Shown piece after piece: positions 42,737 to 51,165 of a stretch of DNA of 64,000 nt. The first letter of the stretch is position 1, and each line of letters opens with the position of its first letter. The stretch is from assembly GCF_003574315.2 (NCBI RefSeq), contig NZ_AP025739.1, forward strand, positions 5,704,001-5,768,000, written 5' to 3'. The notes beneath the pieces are model-generated. The model was given only the letters and a program-made list of their open reading frames with translations, was not told the DNA's origin and did no database searches. The DNA is from Capsulimonas corticalis (GTDB lineage: Bacteria > Armatimonadota > Armatimonadia > Armatimonadales > Capsulimonadaceae). Position numbers and translations under genes: made by a program.

Positions 42737-44185
42737 ATGACGATTTACGATGTGGTCGTGCTGGGAGGCGGACCGGCTGGGACAACGGCGGCGCTGCGCG
42801 CTCGTGAGCTGGGCGCGTCCGTCGCGCTGCTGGAGCGTGGGGAGATGGGCGGTGTCTGCACGAACGATGGCTGCATCCCCACCCGCGTGCTCGCGAAAGC
42901 GGCCCGCCTGGTCCGCGACGCCGATCAGTTCGACGCCTATGGGCTGAGCGGCGCGCGGCCGACCGTCGATCTCGCGCGCGTGATGGCGCGCGTCCAGCAG
43001 ATGATCGGTCGGATCCACGAGAAGAAGCAGATCGTCAGCCACCTGGAATCCGCCGGCGTGTTGGTAAGAGCGAACGCCGGTGAGGCGAGGTTCGTTGACG
43101 CCGCATCCGTCATCCTGCCGACGGGCGAGACTTTTCAAGGGAAAACATTTATCCTTTGTATCGGCGGCCACGCCCGCCGTCTCCCGATCCCCGGCGGCGA
43201 ATACGCGCTGACACACAGCGATCTCTGGTCGCTGCGCGCGCTGCCGAGGTCCATGGCGGTGGTCGGCGGGGCGGCGACGGGCTGCCAGATCGCCTCGATC
43301 TTCGCCGCCTTCGGCTCACACGTCACGCTGCTGGACTTCGCGGACCGTATCGTCGTCGGCGAAGACATTCATACCTCCCAGGCCCTCACGCGCGCGTTCT
43401 CACAGCACGGCATCGACATTGTCACCAGCGCCGAGGTCCAGACGCTTCAGAAAAACGAAGACGGGATGCATCTTGGATATTCCGTGGCGGGTGAATTGCG
43501 CACACTGGATGTGGAAACCGTGGTGGTCGCCGCCGGGTGGCCGGGAAACGTGGACACTCTCAATCTGGAGGCGGCGGGGATCGAAACGGCGCGCGGATAT
43601 ATCTCGGTCGACGAATCGCTGCGCACGACCGCCCCGAACATCTACGCCGCCGGCGACATCACCGGCCGAATGATGCTGGTGCAGAGCGCGGGCGACGAGG
43701 CGCGGGTGGCGGCGGAGAACGCCGTGCTCGGGCGCAATCGCCGGCAGCCGCACACCGTGGTTCCCCATGGCAGCTTCACCGACCCCGAATACGCCAGCGT
43801 CGGCCTGACGGAAGCCGCCGCGCGTAACGCGCACGAATGCGCTGTCGCCCTCGTACCTTACGCCGACCTGGACCGCGCGATTGTCGATGGGTACCGCGAT
43901 GGGTTTTTCAAGCTGATTGTCGAACGGGAAACCCGGCAGATACTCGGCGCGCACGTCGTGGGGGAACAGGCCGTTGAAATCGTACAGCTCGTCGCGGCCG
44001 CGATGACCGGCGGGACCCGCGTGGAGCAGCTCGCGGAGCTGGAGCTCGCCTACCCCACCTATACAGGCATCGTCGGGCTGGCCGCGCGCCAGATCAGCCG
44101 AGAACTGGGCGTCGTCCCGCTCTCCGACGAATGGCGCGCGCAGCAAGCCCCGCGATCGTCGGAGTGGGAGCGCAGTCCGGAATAA
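42737..44185 (+). CDS. FAD-dependent pyridine nucleotide-disulfide oxidoreductase (LPD/mercuric reductase-like)
   Basis: 482 residues. N-terminal FAD fold VVVLGGGPAGTTAALRAREL, redox-active-type cysteines C41 and C46 in GGVCTNDGCIPTRVL, NAD(P)-binding fold MAVVGGAATGCQIASIFAAFG and second FAD contact NIYAAGDITGRMMLVQSAGDEA. The dimerisation domain is present, but where lipoamide dehydrogenases have a His-Pro...Glu dyad this protein reads AYPTYTGIVGLAA, without the His. So it is probably not a true lipoamide dehydrogenase. No 2-oxoacid dehydrogenase genes are near. Substrate unknown. Confidence 0.88.
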   Translation: MTIYDVVVLGGGPAGTTAALRARELGASVALLERGEMGGVCTNDGCIPTRVLAKAARLVRDADQFDAYGLSGARPTVDLARVMARVQQMIGRIHEKKQIVSHLESAGVLVRANAGEARFVDAASVILPTGETFQGKTFILCIGGHARRLPIPGGEYALTHSDLWSLRALPRSMAVVGGAATGCQIASIFAAFGSHVTLLDFADRIVVGEDIHTSQALTRAFSQHGIDIVTSAEVQTLQKNEDGMHLGYSVAGELRTLDVETVVVAAGWPGNVDTLNLEAAGIETARGYISVDESLRTTAPNIYAAGDITGRMMLVQSAGDEARVAAENAVLGRNRRQPHTVVPHGSFTDPEYASVGLTEAAARNAHECAVALVPYADLDRAIVDGYRDGFFKLIVERETRQILGAHVVGEQAVEIVQLVAAAMTGGTRVEQLAELELAYPTYTGIVGLAARQISRELGVVPLSDEWRAQQAPRSSEWERSPE

Positions 44186-44221
44186 TAAGCCGCCAGGCGA
44201 ATCCCCCGGGCAGTGAGACCT

Positions 44222-44725
44222 CTAAAACTCGACGCGACCATTCTGGCCGCCGTCATAGGATTTTCCCGTCGCCAGCGCCTTCACCATCCCGGCCGCGAAT
44301 GCGACGAAGCTCGAAGGGCCTTCCCAAAACTCCGCGCTTTCGACGTTGATTTTCAGCAGCGCGAGGTCCGGCTCATCCACCCCATCCGGGAACCACGCCT
44401 TTAGCTCCGGCTCCCAAAGCTCCTTGATCTTTTCCTTGTCGCGCACCAGTTCCGCCGTTCCCGCCACGGAGACATAACGCTGGTCCTTAGGCTGGGTAAA
44501 GCTGACGTTGACCTGATGATGCGCCAGCGCCTCATCGACTTTCAGCGTCGACGCCTTGGTAAAAAACCAGAGGTCGCCGTCGAAGTCCACATTTTTATTC
44601 GTTGACATCGGCCGGCTATGCAGCGAACCGTCCGCCGCCACCGTCGTCAGCATGCCAAAGTCGATGTCCTTGATAATCTCTCGAACTTTTTGGATCTTCT
44701 CATCGTGTGTCAGTGTATCGCTCAT
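44222..44725 (-). CDS. Pyridoxamine 5'-phosphate oxidase-like protein (general stress protein 26 type)
   Basis: 167 residues. Split-barrel flavin-binding fold: FGMLTTVAADGSLHSRPMSTN, DLWFFTKASTLKVDEAL, VNVSFTQPKDQRYVSVAGTAEL, then IKELWEPELKAWFPDG and LALLKINVESAEFWEGP. This is the order in general stress protein 26/YdaG proteins, which bind FMN or a related cofactor and are induced by stress. It converges with the disulfide-oxidoreductase gene; 36 bases separate the stops. Confidence 0.9.
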   Translation of the reverse strand: MSDTLTHDEKIQKVREIIKDIDFGMLTTVAADGSLHSRPMSTNKNVDFDGDLWFFTKASTLKVDEALAHHQVNVSFTQPKDQRYVSVAGTAELVRDKEKIKELWEPELKAWFPDGVDEPDLALLKINVESAEFWEGPSSFVAFAAGMVKALATGKSYDGGQNGRVEF

Positions 44726-44802
44726 GATCTCGTTTCCCTTCCGTGATGGTCTCTTTTACCCAAACGCACGGAAGGTTCAGACATCATGGCGAGCGATAAG
44801 AT

Positions 44803-45309
44803 TTACTTCAAATGCACCGAGGCGAGCATCTGCGTGAAGTCCCCATTGTATTTCGCGAAGACCGCGTCCGGCGCCGTGCAGGTGAAGACATAGCTCTTGG
44901 GTCCGCGAATCACCGCCACCTGACGCATCCGAAGATGGTTGTCACCAGAGATGTAAGTTCCCGCGCTCAGGATCGCCGGATAGCCCCCGATCGAGCCGCG
45001 CGTGAGCTGCACTGAATGGTAATGCGTAAAGATATGCGGATACATGCTCTTGATCTGCTGCATCCCTGTCGCGAGGGTGTCGCCCGGCGTGGTCGGCGTA
45101 ACGACGACGTTCAGGTTCGGAGCAAACCCGTGGACGGGCATGGTGTAGAAAAAAACGTCCGTGCCCATCATGCCGCTGCTGTTGGTCTTCCAGGCGGACG
45201 CCGGAGTGATCGAATAGCCTTTGGCGCTGGTGAATGTCTGCGCCGATACCGGCGCCAGGGCGGCGAGGGCGACGGCGGCGGTTCCTGTCATCATTTGGGT
45301 GAAACGCAT
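44803..45309 (-). CDS. Secreted protein, DcrB/PsbP-like
   Basis: 168 residues from ATG 45309, which gives a signal peptide (MTGTAAVALAALAPVSA, cleavage before QTF). The mature protein (FTSAKGYSITPASAWKTN, NLNVVVTP, YPAILSAGTYISG, VFTCTAPDAVFAKYNGDF QMLASVHLK in pieces) has the order of DcrB/PsbP-like proteins: a sheet opened by Y-S-I/F-P-x-W and closed by F-x-x-M-L-x-S. The family has no common activity. It is divergent from the ADP-ribosylglycohydrolase gene. Confidence 0.7.
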   Translation of the reverse strand: MRFTQMMTGTAAVALAALAPVSAQTFTSAKGYSITPASAWKTNSSGMMGTDVFFYTMPVHGFAPNLNVVVTPTTPGDTLATGMQQIKSMYPHIFTHYHSVQLTRGSIGGYPAILSAGTYISGDNHLRMRQVAVIRGPKSYVFTCTAPDAVFAKYNGDFTQMLASVHLK

Positions 45310-45411
45310 GGAGTTAAGTCCTTGGTGAGCAACGGCTCTCACGATTGTTCTGTGGTAAACTCAGTGTACCCCGGTTCGCCGGGGAAATTCGTTTACGGCA
45401 AGGAAGTGCTC

Positions 45412-46407
45412 ATGTCCCACAATGCTTCGGGATGTCTTTATGGCCTGGCCTTTGGCGATGCGCTTGGAGCGGACACGGAGTTCCTGCAAGTGGAGCGCAT
45501 CCTGGCGAAGTATCCGCCGGACGGGCCGAGCGGTCTTTCCGGAGATCCCATACGCGTCACGGACGACACACAAATGGCGATCGCCGTGGGCGAAGCCCTG
45601 TACCGAGCGGGCGCGGATCTGACGCCTGCGGTCGTCGAGGCGGAACTTCGAAAAACGTTCCTGCGCTGGTTTCGCAGCCCGGACAACAATCGTTCGCCGG
45701 GAATCACGTGTCAGCGGGCGTGCGAAAACCTGGAAAAAGGCTGGGATTGGCGCAAATCGACGATTGAAGAATCCAAGGGATGCGGCGCCAATATGCGCGT
45801 CGCGCCGGTCGGACTAATGGCTGCGGACCCGGCGACGCGGGCGGCCATCGCGCAGTTTCAGGCGGCGCTCACGCATGGACACGCCACGGGACTGGCGGCG
45901 GCCGACCTGACGGCGGAGGCGATTGCGGACCTGTCGAGCGGAGGAGAACCGAGCGGCCTGTCCGGACGGCTCCGCGAATACGCCCAGCGCCAGTCGGAAG
46001 TTTATCACCACGAATGGCTCGGGGATCTCTGGCTGCAGCCGATGACAAAATCGCCGGAAGCATTTATCGCGCGTGGCTGGGAGGAGTGCCTGTGGCGGCT
46101 GGACGATCTGGACGCCGCCATGAAGTCTCCGAATCGAGATGTCGATCCGTGCACGCTGACGGGCGCGGGCTGGGTCGCGGAAGAAGCGTTCGCGACGGGG
46201 CTTCTCTGCTTCCTCTTATTCCCGGACGATCCCATCGCCGCCATCCGCCGCGCCGCCGTCTCCAGCGGAGACTCGGACTCAATTGCCTGTCTCACCGGAG
46301 CCTTCGCCGGCGCCTATCATGGCCTAGCGGCTTGGCCCGAGGATTGGATCGCCAACATCGAGTACCGAGACCAGTTGGAGAAGCTCGGCGCCTACTGGGA
46401 TCGATAG
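45412..46407 (+). CDS. ADP-ribosylglycohydrolase family protein (DraG-like)
   Basis: 331 residues from ATG 45412 with AAGGAAG upstream; the longer frame from 45016 overlaps the divergent gene. Metal-binding motifs of the family are present: GLAFGDALGADTEF (residues 11-24), VTDDTQMAIAVGEAL (about 49-63) and AVSSGDSDSIACLTGAFAGAYHG near the C-terminus. DraG-type enzymes remove ADP-ribose from proteins or related substrates with two Mg or Mn ions. No ADP-ribosyltransferase is encoded nearby, so the target is unknown. Confidence 0.93.
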   Translation: MSHNASGCLYGLAFGDALGADTEFLQVERILAKYPPDGPSGLSGDPIRVTDDTQMAIAVGEALYRAGADLTPAVVEAELRKTFLRWFRSPDNNRSPGITCQRACENLEKGWDWRKSTIEESKGCGANMRVAPVGLMAADPATRAAIAQFQAALTHGHATGLAAADLTAEAIADLSSGGEPSGLSGRLREYAQRQSEVYHHEWLGDLWLQPMTKSPEAFIARGWEECLWRLDDLDAAMKSPNRDVDPCTLTGAGWVAEEAFATGLLCFLLFPDDPIAAIRRAAVSSGDSDSIACLTGAFAGAYHGLAAWPEDWIANIEYRDQLEKLGAYWDR

Positions 46408-46412
46408 AGTCG

Positions 46413-47540
46413 TTACTGCTCCAAAATTTCGACATTGGCGCGCGGAACGGTGACGATGCTTCCGTCGGCGAGCTTGGCGTCGAGGACGCGAACAACGGTG
46501 CCGGATTCGAGTTTGGTAAGCTGTGGCGGTAGGGCGCTGACGGTGGCGAGGGAGCCGAAGTAGGGTTCGCGGATCAATCGGATCGGCGTGCCGATGCTCA
46601 AGTTGCCGCTCTCTTCCGCTTCGCTGGCCTTGGCCTTCTGCGCATCCTCGGCAAGCGGGACGATGATCTCCGGACGGATGACGCCGGCGCGGATCTGTGT
46701 CGCCCCGTTGATGCTGCCTTCCTTGCCTTCCAGAGACGCCAGCAGTTCATAAGTTCGCCGCGCCATCGCGATCGTCCCAAAGCCCTCGGTAATCACCAGC
46801 GTGATATTGATATTCTCATGCCCCGTGATCGCGACGCCGATATCGTAACCGAGAAACTCGATCAAGTCCTTGTCGATGATGCCGCCAACGATGATCCCGT
46901 TGACACCGACCTCCGACGCCTTTCGCAGCGCCGCCCCCGAGATATTCGCGCCGCCGATGATGATCTTGCCCGCGAGATCCGGCGTAATATCGGACTCCGT
47001 CAGGTTGCTTTCGGGAGAGGGGGAAACGACCTTTAGCTGGCCGACGCGCTCGCCGCCGACGCCGAAGATGCCCTGAATCAAAGCGCCGGCGGTCTCGACA
47101 ATCACGCCCTCGCCCGACAGGATTTCCGACACCGCGCCGGAGATATAGGCGGTGAGGTTGACCGGAGACGAAGGCTGGCGGATGCCGACGTTTCCGGAGA
47201 CGCCCGAGATCGTTTCCACCTTGCCCGCGAGCGGCGACTTCACCTCGGACTTGAAAAGACCAAAGAACGACTTGGTGGAGGCGAGAATCTGTCCCTTCTC
47301 CACCTGATCGCCTTCCTTGACGATCAGGGAGTCCGGCATTTCATCTGCATCGATACCCAGCTGCGCGGCGACTTTCACGCTCTGCATCAGCCCGGGCAAT
47401 GCGGCGCGGGCGACAATCGTATCGGGGGCCACCGTCGCGCCGGAGGCGACAAGCACTTCGCCCTTCAGCGGCAGGCGCCGGGTGCGGCGCACGATCGTGT
47501 AGGGGCTGACCTTCAGTCCAGGGGTATACGCGTTTCCCAA
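46413..47540 (-). CDS. Conserved-looking protein of unknown function with barrel-sandwich and central GG-rich domain
   Basis: 375 residues from TTG 47540, preceded by AGAGGAG; the frame extends to 47576 without a better start. Three parts are visible. Residues about 15-135 are beta-rich with a lipoyl/biotinyl-like hairpin (VKEGDQVEKGQILASTKSFFG, then VKSPLAGKVETISG). A central alpha/beta part has GKIIIGGANISGAALRKASE and NGIIVGGIIDKDLIEFLGYD. A C-terminal small beta part (GSLATVSALP, SGTVVRVLDAKLADG) looks KOW-like. No signal peptide. I recognise no named family. It is last in a minus-strand run after a methyltransferase. Confidence 0.65.
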   Translation of the reverse strand: MGNAYTPGLKVSPYTIVRRTRRLPLKGEVLVASGATVAPDTIVARAALPGLMQSVKVAAQLGIDADEMPDSLIVKEGDQVEKGQILASTKSFFGLFKSEVKSPLAGKVETISGVSGNVGIRQPSSPVNLTAYISGAVSEILSGEGVIVETAGALIQGIFGVGGERVGQLKVVSPSPESNLTESDITPDLAGKIIIGGANISGAALRKASEVGVNGIIVGGIIDKDLIEFLGYDIGVAITGHENINITLVITEGFGTIAMARRTYELLASLEGKEGSINGATQIRAGVIRPEIIVPLAEDAQKAKASEAEESGNLSIGTPIRLIREPYFGSLATVSALPPQLTKLESGTVVRVLDAKLADGSIVTVPRANVEILEQ

Positions 47541-47578
47541 TAGAACTCCTCTTGCAAATGACGCCGACAGGCGCATTC

Positions 47579-48376
47579 TCAGTGTTTTTTACACTGAGTG
47601 ATATAAAGATAGACGAGAATTCCGGTGATGCGCTCCACCCGGAAACACGTTCCGAGCAGATCTTTCAGCTCGCGCATCGTAAACCGGAAAAAGGGAATTC
47701 CGCCGTCGTGCGCCCCTTCCTTTTCGCCGAACATGCGCGTGAAGAGCGAATGCTTATAGGCGGAGAGGACCAGAGTGGCGCTTGGGCGCAGGACCCGGGA
47801 TAGTTCGGAGACGGCGCCGCGTCGCGCCTCCTCCCCCGGAACATGCTCTAGAACCTGACACGAAACGGCGCGCGTGAACGCGCCCGGAGCGAACGGCAGA
47901 TGGCAAAGGTCCGCCTGGACGAGATGGACATTGGTGACGCCGGCGGCCAGCAGCTTTTTGCGGTTGACGCGCAGCGATTCGAACGAGAAGTCGATGGCGA
48001 CCATTTCCTTGACGCCGCGCGCCAGGGTCTGCGACATACGGCCCGTGCCGCAGCCGCCTTCCAGCAGGCGATCGTCCGGACGAGGTCCGAGAAGCTTTAA
48101 CGTCAGCGGGATCTCGATCTTGCCGAAAAGGTTCAGAAACGCCATGCGGTCGTAATCGCCCACCTGCGAGTCGCGGGCGGCGATCTCGGAGCGCTGCGCC
48201 TCCAAAAGCTCCGTGGGGAGAAGGCGCGGGATCCCGTCTTCAATCGGATAGACCCGGCCGGCGGCGTCCGTCAGAGACCCTTCGAGGATCTCCTCGCCTT
48301 CCTGCTTGCTGACGGTCAAAGTCAGCGTTCCGCCGCCTTCCGGCGCCATCAGAAACGACAATAGTGAGCGATGCAT
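47579..48376 (-). CDS. Methyltransferase with Trm112-like N-terminus
   Basis: 265 residues. Residues 1-55 have the Trm112-like pattern (LTLTVSKQEGEEILEGSLTD, then GRVYPIEDGIPRLLP) without the zinc cysteines. The SAM fold follows: DRLLEGGCGTGRMSQTLA (motif I), EMVAIDFSFESL, VHLVQADLCHLPFAPGAF and SCQVLEHVPGEEAR. The order fits UbiE/Methyltransf_11 enzymes acting on lipids, quinones or sugars. It lies 38 bases before the unknown 46.4 kb gene and 9 after the secreted protein gene, all on the same strand. Substrate unknown. Confidence 0.85.
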   Translation of the reverse strand: MHRSLLSFLMAPEGGGTLTLTVSKQEGEEILEGSLTDAAGRVYPIEDGIPRLLPTELLEAQRSEIAARDSQVGDYDRMAFLNLFGKIEIPLTLKLLGPRPDDRLLEGGCGTGRMSQTLARGVKEMVAIDFSFESLRVNRKKLLAAGVTNVHLVQADLCHLPFAPGAFTRAVSCQVLEHVPGEEARRGAVSELSRVLRPSATLVLSAYKHSLFTRMFGEKEGAHDGGIPFFRFTMRELKDLLGTCFRVERITGILVYLYITQCKKH

Positions 48377-48385
48377 GAAAGGCCT

Positions 48386-49240
48386 CTACCGCTCAGGGGT
48401 GGGTATGGGAATGGCGGCGCCGGGCGCCGGCGCCTCAGTGGCGGGAAGAATGGTCAGCTGAAGCCGGTAGTCGTCGCCAAGCACCTGCACGCCGTTCGCA
48501 GGATCGCCGTCGGGAGTGCGCCCCGCGACCTGCCGCTGGCTCGCGAGGTCATCGAAGAGACGCGTTTCGCCAAGACGCGTGATCTGAGTTGACGACGCGC
48601 TCCAGATCTGCGCGGGCACGAAGACACCGGGCGCCGGATGCGTATCGGACGCATCCGGCGCAATCGGCGAAGGCGGCAGCTGCATACTGTACTGATAGGC
48701 GATGTCGATCGATCCGTCCGCACTCGCATGCAGGTGGAGCTGATAATCGCGGTCCAGACCATCGACATTGAACATCAGCTTTTGCAGTTTGTCAGGCGTC
48801 ACCGAATCCAGCGTCTCGCGCGCCACGGATTCCGGCTGGTTGTTTCGCACCCGAAACAGCTCCGCTTCGATCCGCCAGCGCGGCGGCGCGACATCGGCGG
48901 CGAGCACCGTCTGCCGAAACTTGGCGCAGCCTTCCGGCGTGCCTCGGATGATCAGCGTCTTATCGGCGTCATACGGCACGATGTCGGTCATGCCGGCGGG
49001 AAAATTCGGGTCCGTCCCGGCCTTGCCGTCGCCTCGGGTGTGGCCGTAGCGGACGGTATGATCGAGCCCAAGCGACGCAAAAACCTGCGAAGGGCGCATA
49101 TATCTCAGGTGGATCTTTTCCCATTTGAACGAAGGAGCTTTGGCATGGGAAGGAGCGCCGGCGATCAAAGAAGCGAGCATCACGATGAGTGGCAGGGCCT
49201 TCGAGCATCGCCCGCCGTGTCCACGGGTAAGTTTGGACAT
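48386..49240 (-). CDS. Secreted protein with secretin N-domain-like segment
   Basis: 284 residues from ATG 49240, which follows AAGGAG. Signal peptide at about 10-33 (LPLIVMLASLIAGAPSHAKA). Residues 38-115 (IHLRYMRPSQVFASLGLDH, TDIVPYDADKTLIIRGTPEGCAKFR) resemble a secretin short domain (STN/NolW-like: repeat with a GT/S-xx-G-xx-F turn). The rest is beta-rich with a Pro-rich end. No pore-forming secretin domain is present, so it may be a pilotin-like or regulatory partner, or an orphan. No firm assignment. Confidence 0.6.
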   Translation of the reverse strand: MSKLTRGHGGRCSKALPLIVMLASLIAGAPSHAKAPSFKWEKIHLRYMRPSQVFASLGLDHTVRYGHTRGDGKAGTDPNFPAGMTDIVPYDADKTLIIRGTPEGCAKFRQTVLAADVAPPRWRIEAELFRVRNNQPESVARETLDSVTPDKLQKLMFNVDGLDRDYQLHLHASADGSIDIAYQYSMQLPPSPIAPDASDTHPAPGVFVPAQIWSASSTQITRLGETRLFDDLASQRQVAGRTPDGDPANGVQVLGDDYRLQLTILPATEAPAPGAAIPIPTPER

Positions 49241-49340
49241 AGCTTCTCCTTGTATGATTGCGGGGTATTCTTTACAATGTAACATAAATGGAGGCGTTTT
49301 GCAAGGCGGCATGCAGTCGGGAGCCCCATCTCCCCGGTCC

Positions 49341-51074
49341 CTACCCGCCCGCCCGCCGAATATCCTTGATCAGCAGCTGCACGCTACGTCGGCCGTTCCA
49401 TTCGTTGATCTGCGGCGAGTAAAGAAGGTCTAACGACTCGCCGGGGCCAACTTCATCCGACCAGCCGCCGTGGCCCCAGCCGACACAATCCATCGGATCC
49501 ATTTCCTCGGTGCGCACGCGCATCTTCAGGTGGCTCAGATCCTTGCCGATCCGGCGCGTTTCGCAGACGCGAACGCCCGTGGACGAGAAGCGCGGCTCGG
49601 GGTTCTTGTCGCCGAACGGCGCGAACTGCTCCCATTCGTCGAGCAAAGAAATCGTGATCTGGCCGGGGTCGATCACACCGTCGTGCGAGATCCGCGGAAT
49701 AAAGTCGTCGTCGGTCAGCACCGAGGCGGCGTGCGCGTTGATCGTCGAAACAAACGTGTCGAACTGCGCCATCTTGAGCGACAGTCCGGCGGCCATCTCG
49801 TGCCCCCCGCAGCTGTCGAGCAGATCGCGGCAGATTTGAATGCCCTTGAACATATCGAAGCCGGGAATGGAGCGCGCGGAGCCCTTGCCATTGGTCTCGG
49901 TTTCGTCGACGCCGATGACGATCGAGGGGCGCTGGAACATCTCGACCAGCTTGCCGGCGACGATGCCGACGACGCCGGCGTTCCAGCCGGGCGACGCCAC
50001 CACCAGCACTTTGGTCAGGTCCATATCACGGTCGGCGACCTGCGCGATCGCTTCGGCCAAGATGCGCTTTTGCGCGATCTGACGCTCGGCATTGAAATTG
50101 TTCAGTGTCTCCACCAAACGCAGCGCCTCTTCCGGATCGCCCGTCAGCATCAGGTCTAAGGCGATCGCGGCGTCGTCCAGGCGGCCCACAGCGTTGATGC
50201 GGGGCCCGATCCCAAAACCGACCGCTTCGGCGGAGAGCGGCTTGCTGGTGTCGATGCGCGCGCCTTCGAGCAGCGCACGCAGGCCGACCTTGCGTGTGCG
50301 CGCCAGCGCCTTCAGGCCGAAGGAGGCAAAGACGCGGTTTTCCCCCTGAAGCGGCATCACATCGGCCACAGTGCCGCAGGCGACAAGGTCTAAAAACTTC
50401 TGGATGTACGCCGTCTCGTGCTCCGGGCGCACCAGGCGAACCACGGCCTGCATCGTCTTGAACGCCACGCCGACGCCGGCGAGGAAGGGAAACGGATAGG
50501 TCGAATCGTGCCGATGCGGGTTCACGACGGCGTAAGCCGGCGGCAGCGTTTCGCCGGGCTCATGGTGATCGGTGACAATGACCGTCAGGCCTAGGCTGTT
50601 CGCGTAAGTGACGGCCTCGCGCGCCTGTATGCCGCAGTCCGAGGTGATGACGAGCGTCGCCCCCTGCTCCTTCGCATGGTCGATCGCGCGGCTCTTGAGA
50701 TCGTATCCGTCGAGCTTGCGATGCGGCACGCGGTACACGATCTTGCCGCCGAGCGCCGTCAGCGTGCGCACATACAGCGCGGTGCTGGTGACGCCGTCCA
50801 CATCGTAGTCGCCATGAATAAAGATCGTTTCTTCATTGGCGAGCGCTTCGGCGATCCGATGCGCGGCTTTGTCCATATCGGGCAGACCGAAGGGGTCGTG
50901 CAGCTGGGAAAGGTCGGGGCGGAGAAAGGCGTCGGCCTTGGCGGGATCGCTCAGCCCTCGGTTGACCAGAAGGCGGGCGGTCAGGGGGTGGACGCAAAGT
51001 TCGCGCACCAGCTCGGCCTCGGCGCGCGCGTCGGTTTCGGTCTGGGTCCAGATTTTTTTGAGGGTGTCAGGCAT
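49341..51074 (-). CDS. recJ: Single-stranded-DNA-specific exonuclease RecJ
   Basis: 577 residues. DHH phosphoesterase motifs: IFIHGDYDVDGVTSTALYV (about 83-101), VITSDCGIQA, the DHH itself in VTDHHEPGETLPPAYAVVNP and PFPFLAGVGVAFKTMQ. The DHHA1 part has DSCGGHEMAAGLSLKM. The C-terminal OB domain ends the protein. RecJ degrades single-stranded DNA 5' to 3' in recombination and repair. It is downstream of secDF on the same strand, an association found in several bacterial phyla, but a terminator-like hairpin lies between them. Confidence 0.96.
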   Translation of the reverse strand: MPDTLKKIWTQTETDARAEAELVRELCVHPLTARLLVNRGLSDPAKADAFLRPDLSQLHDPFGLPDMDKAAHRIAEALANEETIFIHGDYDVDGVTSTALYVRTLTALGGKIVYRVPHRKLDGYDLKSRAIDHAKEQGATLVITSDCGIQAREAVTYANSLGLTVIVTDHHEPGETLPPAYAVVNPHRHDSTYPFPFLAGVGVAFKTMQAVVRLVRPEHETAYIQKFLDLVACGTVADVMPLQGENRVFASFGLKALARTRKVGLRALLEGARIDTSKPLSAEAVGFGIGPRINAVGRLDDAAIALDLMLTGDPEEALRLVETLNNFNAERQIAQKRILAEAIAQVADRDMDLTKVLVVASPGWNAGVVGIVAGKLVEMFQRPSIVIGVDETETNGKGSARSIPGFDMFKGIQICRDLLDSCGGHEMAAGLSLKMAQFDTFVSTINAHAASVLTDDDFIPRISHDGVIDPGQITISLLDEWEQFAPFGDKNPEPRFSSTGVRVCETRRIGKDLSHLKMRVRTEEMDPMDCVGWGHGGWSDEVGPGESLDLLYSPQINEWNGRRSVQLLIKDIRRAGG

Positions 51075-51135
51075 TCGGTCTCATCACGCTCCGCTCGTCC
51101 ACTCGGTCATAAGGTCGTCAACCGGCTTAAAAATA

Positions 51136-51159
51136 AGGGGCGAGGTTGCCCTCGCCCCT
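51136..51159 (-). terminator. Terminator of secDF
   Basis: Stem AGGGGCGAGG/CCTCGCCCCT (51136-51145 and 51150-51159), loop of four. On the minus strand it is followed by TTATTTTTAAG. It sits 7 bases after the secDF stop and before recJ. Confidence 0.8.
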
Positions 51160-51165
51160 GGTCGT

